Shown here piece after piece: positions 1 to 8,327 of a stretch of DNA of 64,000 bases. The stretch's first letter is position 1. Each line of letters begins with the position of its first letter. Source of the DNA: Streptomyces sp. JB150. Lineage in GTDB: Bacteria; Actinomycetota; Actinomycetes; Streptomycetales; Streptomycetaceae. The position numbers and the translations under genes were made by a program. Location: positions 507,686 through 571,685 of the forward strand of contig NZ_CP049780.1 in the NCBI RefSeq assembly GCF_011193355.1, given 5' to 3'. The notes beneath the pieces were generated by a model. The model worked only from the letters and a program-made list of their open reading frames with translations, had not been told where the DNA came from and made no database searches.

Positions 1-2
1 AC

Positions 3-1352
3 AAGTCACTGCTCGCCCGGGCCTTGGAGAAGCACACCGACCACGAGGCGCTGCTCGCCCGGGCATCTCGGCTCGCCGACGAGCTGCGCCAGGTGCTCGA
101 CGAACTGGACCGGCTGCCGGACAGCCCGTACAGCTCGGCCATGGCGGACGTGTACGAGCGGCGACGTGCGAACGAGCGGCGAGCGGCCCTCGCCCGGCAG
201 CGGGAGGAACTCCTCGCCGGCATCCGCGAACTGCCCGGGCTCGCCGGCTTCCTGCGTCCGCCCTCCTTCGACACCCTGCGTGCCGCCGCGGACCGCGGAC
301 CGGTGGTGCTGCTCAGCGCGAGCGAGCACGGTTGCCACGCCCTCCTCCTGACCACGGCAGGGGTGCGCGTCCTCACCCTCGCGCTGGAGGACGTCGAACT
401 GGCCGAGCACGTCGACCATTTCACCAGAGCCGTCGGTGGGGAAACCTCGCCGCTGACGGCGGTTACGACGATCGAGGAAACCCTCACCTGGCTGTGGGAC
501 GCTGTCGCCGAGCCGGTGCTGGAAGCGCTGGGTCATACCGAGCCCCCACGCCCCGGGACGGAATGGCCCCGCCTGTGGTGGTGTCCCACCGGCCTGTTCA
601 CGCTGCTGCCGCTGCACGCGGCGGGGCGCAAGATCCCGCACGGCGGCGGCGACAGCGTGCTGGACCGGGTCGTCTCCTCCTACACGCCCACGCTGCGCGC
701 CCTGCTGCACGCTCGGAACCAGCCCCGGCCCCACCAGCGGTCCTCAGCCGGAAAGCACGGCGCCCGCGGCCTCATCGTCTCCCTGCCCTCGACTCCCGGG
801 TGGGCCGACCTCCCGGCGGCCGAGCGCGAGGCCCGGGAGCTGCACCACCGGCACCCGGACGCGGAGCTCCTCACCGGCCCCGCGGCCACCGCGCCCTCGG
901 TCCGGGAGGCGCTCGGCCGCTGCTCCTGGGCCCACTTCGCGTGCCACGGCATGCAGGATCTCGGGCGTCCCTCGCGGGGCGCGCTGATCCTGCACGACGG
1001 CCCGCTGACGCTGCGGGACATCGCCAACCTCCGGTTGCCGCACGCCCGGTTCGCGTTTCTCTCCGCCTGCGAGACCTCGCGCGGCGGTATCGTCCTGGCC
1101 GATGAGGCGATCAGCTTCGCCGCCGCCCTCCAGCTCGCCGGCTTCCCCGACGTCATCGGCACGCTGTGGTCCATCGACGACACCCTCGCCCCGGACGTCG
1201 CCGGCCTCGTGTACGAGGACCTGTCCTGTCCGCCCCGGCCCGGCACGTCGCCCGACCCGGCGGCCGCGCTGCACGCCGCGGTACGGGCCGTACGGGCAGA
1301 GCACCCCCGGGCCGTGACGAGATGGGCGCCGTACGTCCACGTGGGTCCGTGA
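3..1352 (+). CDS. CHAT-domain protein (partial, 5' end outside window)
   Basis: The reading frame is open to the left edge, so only the C-terminal part is present. The last ~200 residues are a CHAT (caspase HetF-associated with TPRs) domain. The putative catalytic histidine lies in HFACHG (codon 945-947) and the cysteine in LSACET (codon 1068-1070), the expected order for a clan CD protease. The upstream ~90 residues are charged and helical (Arg/Glu/Leu-rich), typical of the linker after tetratricopeptide repeats; the repeats themselves would lie outside the window. CHAT proteins are known or suspected cytoplasmic proteases, often in signalling or conflict systems. The substrate is unknown. 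The nearest neighbour is convergent, so no partner is visible here. Confidence 0.88.
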   Translation, partial: KSLLARALEKHTDHEALLARASRLADELRQVLDELDRLPDSPYSSAMADVYERRRANERRAALARQREELLAGIRELPGLAGFLRPPSFDTLRAAADRGPVVLLSASEHGCHALLLTTAGVRVLTLALEDVELAEHVDHFTRAVGGETSPLTAVTTIEETLTWLWDAVAEPVLEALGHTEPPRPGTEWPRLWWCPTGLFTLLPLHAAGRKIPHGGGDSVLDRVVSSYTPTLRALLHARNQPRPHQRSSAGKHGARGLIVSLPSTPGWADLPAAEREARELHHRHPDAELLTGPAATAPSVREALGRCSWAHFACHGMQDLGRPSRGALILHDGPLTLRDIANLRLPHARFAFLSACETSRGGIVLADEAISFAAALQLAGFPDVIGTLWSIDDTLAPDVAGLVYEDLSCPPRPGTSPDPAAALHAAVRAVRAEHPRAVTRWAPYVHVGP

Positions 1353-1424
1353 CCGGCCGGTTCGTGTACGCGGGACGGGCGTCCGGTTCACGAGCCGGCT
1401 CGATCCAGTCCTCCCTTGCCCGCT

Positions 1425-2450
1425 CTACGAGGTCTGGGCCCTGTCGTACAGGGCCTTGGCCTCGTTGCCGAAGTACGGGCCGAACATGCGGTTCGGCAGG
1501 AATGTGTAGCCGAAGCTGTTCACCGAGACCTGCAGGCCCTGCCCGGTCGCCTCGTTGAAGCCGGTGAACCAGGGGCCGCCGCTGGAGCCGCCGGTCATGT
1601 TGCAGGCGAGGCTGTGGTCCTGCGAGAGCAGGAAGTCCCTGGAGCTGTTGCCGCTGCAGTAGATCAGCTTGCTTCCGTCGTACGGGGAGGCGGCCGGGAA
1701 GCCGAAGGCGTACACCGGCTTGTTGTAGCCGCCGTTGAACTGGATGCCTTGCGCGCCGACGACCGAGGTCAGCCGCTGTCCGTTCAGCGGGGCGACGACC
1801 GCGGCGCCGATGTCGTGGTTGATGTCCTCGCTCGCCTCCCACTGCGGGGTGGTGAGCGTCTTGGTCGCGGTCCACTGGCCGTACGGCGCGTTGCCGTTGT
1901 CGTAGGCGGGCACGAAGACCCAGTTGGTGTGCCAGCTGCCCTGGTACTTGACGCAGTGGCCCGCGGTGATGACAGTGCTGGCGTTCTGGCTGGTCACGGC
2001 GTTGCCGGAGCAGGAGGCGGTGCGGCCCTGGAAGGTGAAGAACACCCGCCCGGACGTCTTGACGACCGCGCCGCCGCCGGTCCACGGGCCGCCCGCCTGC
2101 GGGAAGGCGGCGGGGGCCGCCGTGGGCGCGACGGTCGTCACCGGCCCCTCGGCGGCCCCGGGGGCCTTCAGCCGCTGGGCGGCGCGCGGGGTCAGGAGCA
2201 GGTCGAGCGGGGTGGCGCCGCGCATGCGTTCGGCCGTCCAGAAGGTGCGGGACGCGCGCTGTTCGGCGACGGAGGGTGTGCGGGCGGGTATGCCGGAGCT
2301 CCGGGCGGGGCTCGGGGACGTGGGGTGGGCGGACTGTGCCGGCCTGGTGCCGGCGTCGGCCGCGGTGGCCGCTCCGGCCTTGACGAGGGCGCCGGTGAAC
2401 AGGGCGGCCACGGTCAGCAGAATGCCCGCGGCGGTGTGATGGCGTCTCAC
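1425..2450 (-). CDS. Secreted trypsin-like serine peptidase
   Basis: The 341-residue product starts at GTG (2450), preceded by AAGGAGAC, which decides the start over the much longer open frame upstream. A hydrophobic signal peptide (about residues 1-30) is followed by an Ala/Pro/Ser-rich propeptide-like stretch. The peptidase domain has a chymotrypsin-fold triad: His165 in TAGHC, Asp213 in HDIGAA and Ser290 in GGSSGGPW. This is the V8-like extracellular peptidase layout common in Streptomyces. It should act outside the cell. It is convergent with the CHAT gene 72 bp away and monocistronic on this view. The cleavage specificity cannot be read from the sequence. Confidence 0.9.
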   Translation of the reverse strand: MRRHHTAAGILLTVAALFTGALVKAGAATAADAGTRPAQSAHPTSPSPARSSGIPARTPSVAEQRASRTFWTAERMRGATPLDLLLTPRAAQRLKAPGAAEGPVTTVAPTAAPAAFPQAGGPWTGGGAVVKTSGRVFFTFQGRTASCSGNAVTSQNASTVITAGHCVKYQGSWHTNWVFVPAYDNGNAPYGQWTATKTLTTPQWEASEDINHDIGAAVVAPLNGQRLTSVVGAQGIQFNGGYNKPVYAFGFPAASPYDGSKLIYCSGNSSRDFLLSQDHSLACNMTGGSSGGPWFTGFNEATGQGLQVSVNSFGYTFLPNRMFGPYFGNEAKALYDRAQTS

Positions 2451-2616
2451 GCATGTCTCCTTCTGCCGTGCCCCGACGTCCTCGTCCGGGCAGGGTGGGG
2501 GTGCGAAGAGCGGTGCGGATAGACGTGCGTGAGGCAGCGTGCCACGAAACCTTGCGCTTGTCAGGGGCGCGACAACGCGATTTTCCCGGCGTACGCGGAT
2601 TCCGGGCGGGAGAACG

Positions 2617-3990
2617 TCACGAGGCCGCCCGCTCGGCGGCCGCGGCGTCGGGGTGGGCGAGGCCGAGGTGGTCGCGCAGGGTGGTGCCCTCGTACTCGGT
2701 GCGGAACACTCCGCGTTCCTGGAGGAGCGGCACGACCTTGTCGGCGAACTCGTCCAGTCCGCCCGGGGTGAGGTGCGGGACGAGGATGAAGCCGTCGGCG
2801 GCGTCGGACTGCACGTACTGGTCGATGGTGCGCGCGACGGTGTCCGGGGAGCCCACGAAGTTCTGCCGGTTGCCGGTCTCGATGACCAGGTCGCGGATGG
2901 ACCAGTTGCGGGCCGCCGCCAGTTCCCGCCACTCGCGGGCGGTGGCCAGCGGGTCGCGGTACATGCGGACCTGGGCGCGGCCCCGGGCGATGTGGTGGCC
3001 GGAGAGGTCGGGGTCGACGTCGGGCAGGGGGCCGTCCGGGTCGTAGCCGGACAGGTCCCGGTTCCAGACGAATTCCAGGTGCCTGAGGGCGGTGGCTCCG
3101 CTGACCTGCCGGCGGCGTACCTCCCTGGCGTGTTCCTCGGCCTCGGCGTCGGTGTCGCCGAGCACGAAGGTCGCGGCGGGCAGGATGAGCAACTGGCCGG
3201 GGTGGCGGCCGTACTTGGCGAGGCGGGACTTGACGTCGGTGTAGAAGGCGCGGCCGGAGTCGAGGTCGGCGTACCGGCTGAAAATCGCGTCCGCCGCGGC
3301 GGCGGCGAACTCACGGCCCTCCTCGGAGTCGCCGGCCTGGAAGATCACCGGCCGGCCCTGGGGGCTGCGCGGGACGTTGAACCGGCCGTGGATGTCGAAG
3401 TGCCGGCCCTGGTGGACGAAGGCGCCGGCCTTGGCGTCGCGCAGGAAGGTGCCGGTCGCCTGGTCGGCCACGATCTCGTCGCCCCGCCAGGAGTCGAACA
3501 GTTCGGTGGCGGTGGCCAGGAACTCCTCGGCGCGGGAGTAGCGCTCGGACTCGGGGAGGAAGCCGCCGCGGCGGAAGTTCTCCCCGGTGAAGGCGTCCCA
3601 GGAGGTGACGACGTTCCAGGCGGCCCGCCCGGCCGAGAGGTGGTCGAGAGTGGCGAACTGGCGGGCCACCTCGTAGGGCTCGTTGAAGGTGGAGTTGATG
3701 GTGCCGGTCAGGCCGAGGCGGTCGGTGACGGCGGCGAGCGCGGACAGCACGGTGAAGGTGTCCGGCCGTCCGACGACGTCGAGGTCGTATATCTTCCCGC
3801 CCTGTTCGCGCAGCCGCAGTCCCTCGGCGAGGAACAGGAAGTCGAACCGGGCGCGTTCGGCGGTGCGCGCGAAGTGCGCGAAGGAGGCGAACTCGATGTG
3901 GCTGCCGGCCCTCGGGTCGCTCCACACGGTGGTGTTGTTGACGCCGGGGAAGTGGGCGGCGAGGTGGATCTGCTTCAGCGGCTTGCTCAT
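2617..3990 (-). CDS. NtaA/SnaA/DszA-family flavin-dependent monooxygenase
   Basis: A 457-residue LLM-class (bacterial luciferase-like) monooxygenase, of the length usual for the NtaA/SnaA/DszA/SoxA subfamily. That family uses FMNH2 from a separate reductase and O2 to cleave C-N or C-S bonds. Typical segments are HIEFASFAHFARTAERARFDFLFLAEG near the N-terminus (shortened: residues ~30-55), the STFNEPYEVARQFATLDHLS block, and AWNVVTSWD. The ATG at 3990 has GGAG nine bases upstream. It is the last gene of an operon with the LLM gene at 4002 (11-bp gap) and the GST-like gene at 5283, headed by a sulfur leader peptide. Sulfur-compound oxidation is inferred from context; the substrate is not known. 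Confidence 0.88.
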   Translation of the reverse strand: MSKPLKQIHLAAHFPGVNNTTVWSDPRAGSHIEFASFAHFARTAERARFDFLFLAEGLRLREQGGKIYDLDVVGRPDTFTVLSALAAVTDRLGLTGTINSTFNEPYEVARQFATLDHLSAGRAAWNVVTSWDAFTGENFRRGGFLPESERYSRAEEFLATATELFDSWRGDEIVADQATGTFLRDAKAGAFVHQGRHFDIHGRFNVPRSPQGRPVIFQAGDSEEGREFAAAAADAIFSRYADLDSGRAFYTDVKSRLAKYGRHPGQLLILPAATFVLGDTDAEAEEHAREVRRRQVSGATALRHLEFVWNRDLSGYDPDGPLPDVDPDLSGHHIARGRAQVRMYRDPLATAREWRELAAARNWSIRDLVIETGNRQNFVGSPDTVARTIDQYVQSDAADGFILVPHLTPGGLDEFADKVVPLLQERGVFRTEYEGTTLRDHLGLAHPDAAAAERAAS

Positions 3991-4001
3991 GGGCGCGCTC
4001 C

Positions 4002-5201
4002 TCAGGCGGCGTAACGGTTGGCGGGGCGGGGGAAGCCGAGGAGGCCGCGCAGGGTGTCCGCCTCGTAGGTGTCCCGGAAGACCCCCCGGCGTCTCAGTTC
4101 GGGTGCCAGTCCCCGGGTGATCTGACGCAGGTCGTGGTCGATGGCGCCGGGGCGCAGCCGGAAGCCGGTCAGTCCGGCGGTCGCGAGTACCTGGAGGTGG
4201 TCGGCCAGCCCGGCGGGTGTGCCGGTGAAGATGTCGGCGTCGCTGGTGTACGGGTGTCCGGCGAGGTCGTCCAGGCGGGCCCGGCGGTCCTCGGCGGCCG
4301 CGGGGCTGTCGTCGAGGAAGACGACCAGGTCGCCGAAGACGTGCACCGGTTCCGCCGCGCGGCCCGCCGCGCTCTGGGCGGCGCGGATCTCGGCGACGGC
4401 GGCGCGGGCGTCGTCGACGCCGTGCGGGGTGACGTAGCCGATGTCGGCCGAGCCGCCGACGAGCCGGTACGGAACGCTCCGGTGGGCGAGCGCGGTGACG
4501 AGGGGCTGGCCCTGCGGCGGGCGGGGGGTGATGGAGGGGCCCTTGACGCTGAACCAGCGGCCCTGGAAGTCGATGTAGTGCAGTTTGTCGCGGTCGATGA
4601 AGCGGCCGGTGGCGACGTCCCGGATCTCGGCGTCGTCCTCCCAGCTGTCCCACAGGCGGCGCAGGACCTCGACGTAGTCGGCGGCCTCCGCGAACAGGTC
4701 CTCGAACAGCTCGCGGCCGGAGGGGGTGTCCCACTGGTCGGGGGTGAGCCGGGGGAAGGCGCGGCGGCCGAAGTGGTCCGCCTCGTCGGGTCGCGCGGTC
4801 ACCTTCAGGCGCAGTCCGGCGCGGCCGGTGCTGACGTAGTCGAGCGTGGCGATCGCCTTGGACAGGTGGAAGGGCTCGGTGTGGGTGGCGATCACGGTCG
4901 GCACCAGCCCGATGTGCCGGGTGAGGGGGGCGACCCGGGCGGCGACGAGGACCGCGTCGAGGCGGCCCTGGACCCGGTCGGTGCGGTCGTCCGGTTCCGT
5001 CGGGTGGGAGGACTGCGGCCCGAGTCCGTCCTCGAAGGTCACGAAGTCGAGCAGGCCGTGTTCGGCCTCGGTGACGAGGTCGGCCCAGTAGCCGGCGGTG
5101 AACAACTCGTGCGGGCGGGAGCCGGGTTCGCGCCAGGCGGCCGGGTGCCAGCCCGCGCCGTCCAGCGCGACGGCGAGGTGCAGGGGTGCTGAGGGGGACA
5201 C
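4002..5201 (-). CDS. LLM-class flavin-dependent oxidoreductase
   Basis: A 399-residue luciferase-like monooxygenase starting at GTG (5201) with AGAAAGG upstream. It shares the family blocks EPFHLSKAIATLDYVSTGRA and a C-terminal FTGTPAGLADHLQVLATAG segment that resembles the substrate-closing region of NtaA-type enzymes. It lies 11 bp upstream of a second LLM gene and 81 bp downstream of a GST-like gene in the same orientation, so the three are probably co-transcribed. Known relatives oxidise sulfonates, sulfones or amino-polycarboxylates with reduced flavin supplied by a partner. The FMN reductase at 6677 is a candidate partner. Exact substrate not recognisable. Confidence 0.85.
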   Translation of the reverse strand: MSPSAPLHLAVALDGAGWHPAAWREPGSRPHELFTAGYWADLVTEAEHGLLDFVTFEDGLGPQSSHPTEPDDRTDRVQGRLDAVLVAARVAPLTRHIGLVPTVIATHTEPFHLSKAIATLDYVSTGRAGLRLKVTARPDEADHFGRRAFPRLTPDQWDTPSGRELFEDLFAEAADYVEVLRRLWDSWEDDAEIRDVATGRFIDRDKLHYIDFQGRWFSVKGPSITPRPPQGQPLVTALAHRSVPYRLVGGSADIGYVTPHGVDDARAAVAEIRAAQSAAGRAAEPVHVFGDLVVFLDDSPAAAEDRRARLDDLAGHPYTSDADIFTGTPAGLADHLQVLATAGLTGFRLRPGAIDHDLRQITRGLAPELRRRGVFRDTYEADTLRGLLGFPRPANRYAA

Positions 5202-5282
5202 GGGAGGCGGTGCCTTTCTCGTCGGGGCCGGGAGGGGCCGGCCCTCGTGCGGAGGGCCGGTGCGGGCGGGATCGGCGGGGTG

Positions 5283-6170
5283 TCAGGGACGGCAGAGGGA
5301 GGAGGAGCGGCCGGTCCCGTCCGCGATGTGGGCGGCCCAGTCCAGGATCTGTACGGCCGCGCCCGCGGCCTCCAGTCCCTGGCAGCGCGCGTGGTGGCGG
5401 CGGGCGATGCCCGGCAGGTCGAGGTGGCGGCCGAAGGCGGGGTGGGCGGCGAGCCGGCGGGCGTACGCCCACAGGTGCGGGTGGTCGGCGATGCGGTGGA
5501 CGGCGGCGGCGTCCAGGTGGCGGCGGTGGACGAGGTCGAGCTGGACCAGGGTGACCCACACCTGCACGTCGGCCACGGTAATCCGGTCGCCCAGGACGTA
5601 GTCGTGGAAGCCGAGCCGTGCCTCCCACTGCCGCAGCGTGCCCAGCAGCCGGGCGAGCGCGGTCCGGCGTTCACCGGCGCCGGCTCCCGCGCGGCCCGCG
5701 CTCTGGGCGGCCTCCTCCACGCCGTACGCGCACAGGTGCTCGACGGCCGCGATCTCCGCGTCCGCGCCGCGCGGCCACAGCTCGCGGCGGTCCCGGCCGA
5801 AGTGGCGGGCCATGTCCCGCAGGATGTCCGGGGCGTGGGTGCTGACGATCCGTCCGGTCCATTCGTCGCTCAGCACGGGTGCCGTGGCGGGGCCGGGGTG
5901 GTGGTGGGAGCTGGCCTCGTACAGCGGGCGCAGCGCCAGGTGTTCGCCGCCGGGTCCGTCCGGCACGGGCGCGAGCAGCGTCACCGGGAGGGTGTCGTCG
6001 AGGCCGAGGAGGCTGTGTGCGACGGCGAGGCGGAGCGAGTGCGGACAGGACGGCGAGAGGTGGAGGCGGTAGCGGCGGGCGACGGCGTAGTAGCCGCTGT
6101 TCGCGTCGCAGCCGATCCTGCCCCGGAAGGAGGGCAGGGGCGGCGGGCTGGTCAGGGGTGCGGCGGGCAT
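5283..6170 (-). CDS. Xi-class GST-like protein (glutathionyl-hydroquinone reductase family)
   Basis: A 295-residue protein with a thioredoxin-fold N-terminal half and an all-helical GST C-terminal half (GDRITVADVQVWVTLVQLDLV, broken here only to mark the conserved helix with its capping Asp). In Xi-class enzymes the active site is C-P-x-A; here it reads SCPHS with Cys42. Actinobacteria lack glutathione, so the co-substrate would more likely be mycothiol; this is inference. It is the first structural gene after the leader peptide at 6300 and precedes two LLM monooxygenases, which suggests a role in processing thiol adducts of sulfur compounds. Start ATG 6170 follows a GGGAGAC motif. Confidence 0.78.
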   Translation of the reverse strand: MPAAPLTSPPPLPSFRGRIGCDANSGYYAVARRYRLHLSPSCPHSLRLAVAHSLLGLDDTLPVTLLAPVPDGPGGEHLALRPLYEASSHHHPGPATAPVLSDEWTGRIVSTHAPDILRDMARHFGRDRRELWPRGADAEIAAVEHLCAYGVEEAAQSAGRAGAGAGERRTALARLLGTLRQWEARLGFHDYVLGDRITVADVQVWVTLVQLDLVHRRHLDAAAVHRIADHPHLWAYARRLAAHPAFGRHLDLPGIARRHHARCQGLEAAGAAVQILDWAAHIADGTGRSSSLCRP

Positions 6171-6277
6171 GTGTCTCCCTGGGTCCGGATCCGGCTGGAG
6201 GTGCGCGCGCGGGCGGCGCAGGGCGCACGGGAGGCGGGGAGGGACGGCCGGCGGCGCGGTCCTGCCCGTGCGCGGGA

Positions 6278-6294
6278 GGGTGCCGTGGGCACCC
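6278..6294 (-). terminator. Candidate attenuator hairpin after leader peptide
   Basis: A perfect 7-bp inverted repeat, GGGTGCC-3 nt-GGCACCC, starts six bases after the stop codon of the leader peptide at 6300-6422 (minus strand). A stalled ribosome at the leader would cover its left arm. No U-run follows, so this could be a Rho-dependent or translational attenuator instead of an intrinsic terminator. Confidence 0.5.
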
Positions 6295-6299
6295 GTCCG

Positions 6300-6422
6300 T
6301 CAGTGAAGCGGGCTTGCCGCGCTGCAGACGCGCAGGAGATCGATGTGGCGACGGGAGGTCAGGAGCAGAGCCGGGCGCCCCGCGCGTGCCGCGCGGTCCG
6401 CGGACGACTCCGGACGCTCCAT
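6300..6422 (-). CDS. Sulfur-operon leader peptide (40 aa)
   Basis: A small ORF on the minus strand, ATG 6422-6420 to TGA 6302-6300, too short for routine calling. The C-terminal core is SRRHIDLLRVCSAASPLH, with one Cys 10 residues before the stop. It closely matches the cores of two other small ORFs in this window (13023-13100 and 15326-15466), each at the head of a sulfur-related operon. Peptides with an RRHIDLxRVxSAxC-like core are, to my recollection, annotated in Streptomyces as putative leader peptides; I could not check this. An in-frame ATG lies directly upstream (6425). The GST-LLM-LLM operon begins 130 bp further on. A Cys codon-dependent attenuation role is inferred. Confidence 0.72.
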   Translation of the reverse strand: MERPESSADRAARAGRPALLLTSRRHIDLLRVCSAASPLH

Positions 6423-6444
6423 CATTTCCTACCTGTCCGCTAGG
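6419..6444 (-). promoter_or_regulatory. Shared 26-bp box, copy 1
   Basis: On the plus strand the box reads CCATCATTTCCTACCTG then TCCGCTAGG. It aligns without gaps to the boxes at 13188-13213 and 15276-15301, with identity concentrated in TTTCCTACCTG and GCTAGG. It overlaps the start codon of the leader at 6300-6422, so it would act very close to, or at, the transcription start. Likely operator of a common regulator; the Rrf2 protein at 14733 is the best local candidate. Confidence 0.6.
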
Positions 6445-6630
6445 GAATCTCTCAGGGAGTGTCGGTCCGCCGTGGTGTTCCGTCAAGGGGGTGGGGACAC
6501 CTCGGACCTTTCCTGGTCGTGCGGCGCGTGGCCGCTTGTGAGCGGGCAATCCAGCGTTTGTGCGGGCGGTTCCGCCTCCGTGGGGGCGGTCCCGCGTTTG
6601 TGCGGGCGGCCCCGCGTCCGGGCGGGCCGC

Positions 6631-6667
6631 GGGAGCCGGTCGTCGGCCGTGGTGACCGACGGGCTCC
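6631..6667 (-). terminator. Hairpin terminator after FMN reductase operon
   Basis: GGGAGCC at 6631 pairs with GGCTCCC at 6661-6667, and the inner GGTCGTC/GACCGAC arms extend the stem. It lies ten bases beyond the stop of the FMN reductase gene (6677) and would end the 13.1-6.7 kb minus-strand operon. Upstream on the plus strand (6558-6620) there are two copies of a GCGTTTGTGCGGGCGG unit of unknown meaning. Confidence 0.6.
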
Positions 6668-6676
6668 CGCCGGCAC

Positions 6677-7234
6677 TCATCCGGCGGCCGCCAGCAGGGT
6701 CCTGCGGCCGTCGAGGGCCGCGGAGAACTGGTCGACGACGTGGACCAGGGCCTCGGCGGCGCCCGGGGCGACGGAGAGCTTGCCGTCCTCCGTCACCGCG
6801 ATGTCCTTGTCGAGGGTGAACCAGCCCTGGACGATGTGCCCGGCGCCCATGGAGCTGAGCACCGGGCGCAGGGCGTAGTCGATGGCGAGGACGTGCGCGG
6901 TGGTGCCGCCGGTGGCCAGCGGCAGCACCGTCTTGCCGGTCAGGGCGTACTGCGGCAGCAGGTCGAGCAGGGACTTCAGAAGCCCGGAGTAGGCCGCCTT
7001 GTAGACGGGGGTGCCGATCACCACGCCGTCGGCACGGGCGAACAGGGCGGTCGCCTCGGCGATCTCCGGGTGCCGGACGTCCGCGCCGAGCAGCGCCTCG
7101 GCGGGCAGGGTGCGGACGTCCAGCGGGATCACCTCGTGCCCCTGGGCCGTCAGCCGCCGGTCCAGGTGGCGCAGCAGCCGGGCGGTGCGGGAGGTGGCGG
7201 ACGGGCTTCCGGAGACGGACAGGACGGTGGCCAT
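6677..7234 (-). CDS. ssuE: NAD(P)H-dependent FMN reductase, SsuE-type
   Basis: A 185-residue flavodoxin-fold protein. The N-terminal phosphate-binding loop is SGSPSATSRTARLL, and GTPVYKAAYSGLLKSLLD matches the SsuE/MsuE flavin site. The family supplies reduced FMN to two-component LLM monooxygenases such as SsuD. It is the last gene of the operon that begins with leader 13023-13100 and the SsuD-like gene 11508, and probably also serves the two LLM enzymes of the neighbouring operon. Start ATG 7234. The specificity for NADPH over NADH cannot be judged from sequence. Confidence 0.88.
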   Translation of the reverse strand: MATVLSVSGSPSATSRTARLLRHLDRRLTAQGHEVIPLDVRTLPAEALLGADVRHPEIAEATALFARADGVVIGTPVYKAAYSGLLKSLLDLLPQYALTGKTVLPLATGGTTAHVLAIDYALRPVLSSMGAGHIVQGWFTLDKDIAVTEDGKLSVAPGAAEALVHVVDQFSAALDGRRTLLAAAG

Positions 7235-7267
7235 GGGGAACCCTTCGGTGTGGGTCGGGCGGGGTGG

Positions 7268-8248
7268 CTACTGGGCGGTCTTGGGCAGTCCGGGCGGGTT
7301 GATCTCGGACTTGGTGACGGCCTCGTCGGACAGCCCCCAGCGCTTGAGGACCTGGTCGTAGGTTCCGTTGCGGATGATCTCGTTCAGCGCGGCGGCGAGC
7401 GGCTTCACCAGGCCGCTGTCCTTCTTGGTGGTGGCCGCGATGAGGCCCTGGAGGTCGGCGCCGGCGCCGGAGTAGGTGCCGACGACCTCGGTCTTGCCGC
7501 TGGTGGCCGCGTGGTAGGCGGCGGTGGGGTTGGGGCCGAGGTAGAGGTCGATCCGGCCGGACCGCAGGGCGAGGTAGGTGTCGCTGTCGTTCTGGTAGTA
7601 CTTGATGTCCACCGGCTTGCGGCCGGCCTTCTCGTTGGCCTCGCTCCACTCGATGAGCAGCTTCTCCTGGTTGGTGCCGCTGCTCACCGCGACGGTCTTG
7701 CCGGCCACGTCCTCCGGCCCGTCGACCTGCAGGCCGCTGCCCTTCTTCGCCTCGAAGCCGAGGTTGTCCTCGCGGTAGGTGGCGAAGTCGTACTTCTCCT
7801 TGCGTTCCTCGGTGACGGTGATGTTGCTGAAGCCGACGTCGTACTTGGCGCTGTCCAGGCCGACGAAGATGTTCTCCCAGGAGACGGTGTTGAGGTGCGG
7901 CTTCAGGCCGAGCACGTCGGCGACGAGGTACGCGATGTCGGGTTCGACGCCGATGACGGTCTTGTTGTCGGTGGCGAAGAAGGTGAGCGGCGCGGCGGAC
8001 CCCGAGGAGTCGACGATCTCCAGGGTGCCTCTCTTGCGTATCTCCGCGGGGACCTGGGCGGCGATGGAGTCGACCTTTCCGGTGGTGACGCGGTCCTGGT
8101 CGGGGCTGGTATTGATCTTGGTCTTGGTGCCCTTGGTGTCCGCGACCTCGGTGGTGCCGCCGTCGTCGGGGTTGGCGCAGGCGGCGAGGACGAGGGCGGT
8201 GGCGAGTCCGAGGGCCGCTGCGGTGGTACGGCGGGCGAGGGTGGACAC
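7268..8248 (-). CDS. ABC transporter substrate-binding lipoprotein (amino-acid type)
   Basis: A 326-residue family-3 solute-binding protein. Start GTG 8248 is set by AAGGAGAACC upstream. The signal peptide ends in a lipobox (LVLAACAN, Cys ~24), so it is anchored outside the membrane. The body has the SBP_bac_3 pattern: RKRGTLEIV, IGVEPDIAYLVADVLG, YDVGFSNITVTEERKEKYDF and a C-terminal LNEIIRNGTYDQVLKRWGL. Relatives bind polar amino acids including cystine. It follows the ATPase gene (79-bp gap) and is the second binding protein for the transporter at 8328-10975. A sulfur amino acid or derived ligand is inferred from the operon. Confidence 0.88.
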   Translation of the reverse strand: MSTLARRTTAAALGLATALVLAACANPDDGGTTEVADTKGTKTKINTSPDQDRVTTGKVDSIAAQVPAEIRKRGTLEIVDSSGSAAPLTFFATDNKTVIGVEPDIAYLVADVLGLKPHLNTVSWENIFVGLDSAKYDVGFSNITVTEERKEKYDFATYREDNLGFEAKKGSGLQVDGPEDVAGKTVAVSSGTNQEKLLIEWSEANEKAGRKPVDIKYYQNDSDTYLALRSGRIDLYLGPNPTAAYHAATSGKTEVVGTYSGAGADLQGLIAATTKKDSGLVKPLAAALNEIIRNGTYDQVLKRWGLSDEAVTKSEINPPGLPKTAQ

Positions 8249-8280
8249 GGTGGTTCTCCTTGCGTACGGAACGAGATGAG

Positions 8281-8308
8281 AGGTGAGAGATGCGAGGTGA
8301 GAGATGCG
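8281..8308. repeat. Two direct copies of a 14-bp unit
   Basis: AGGTGAGAGATGCG occurs twice head to tail in the short gap between the binding-protein gene (starts 8248) and the ATPase gene (ends 8328). A partial third copy (GAGATGAG) lies just to the left. Possible slippage product; no function visible. Confidence 0.7.
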
Positions 8309-8327
8309 AGCGGCCGGGGAGGAAGGG

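Noticed and set aside
1..2450. A CHAT plus trypsin-like conflict system
   Set aside because: The peptidase is convergent, has a signal peptide and a strong own start, so it acts outside the cell; a joint system is not supported.
1153..2454. 433-codon minus-strand frame
   Set aside because: Antisense and frame-shifted shadow of the peptidase and CHAT genes; Arg-rich composition, no motif.
2617..5628. A 1003-codon open frame on the minus strand
   Set aside because: It joins the real LLM gene at 2617-3990 with an out-of-frame shadow of the next two genes; the N-terminal part is Arg/Pro-rich with no domain.
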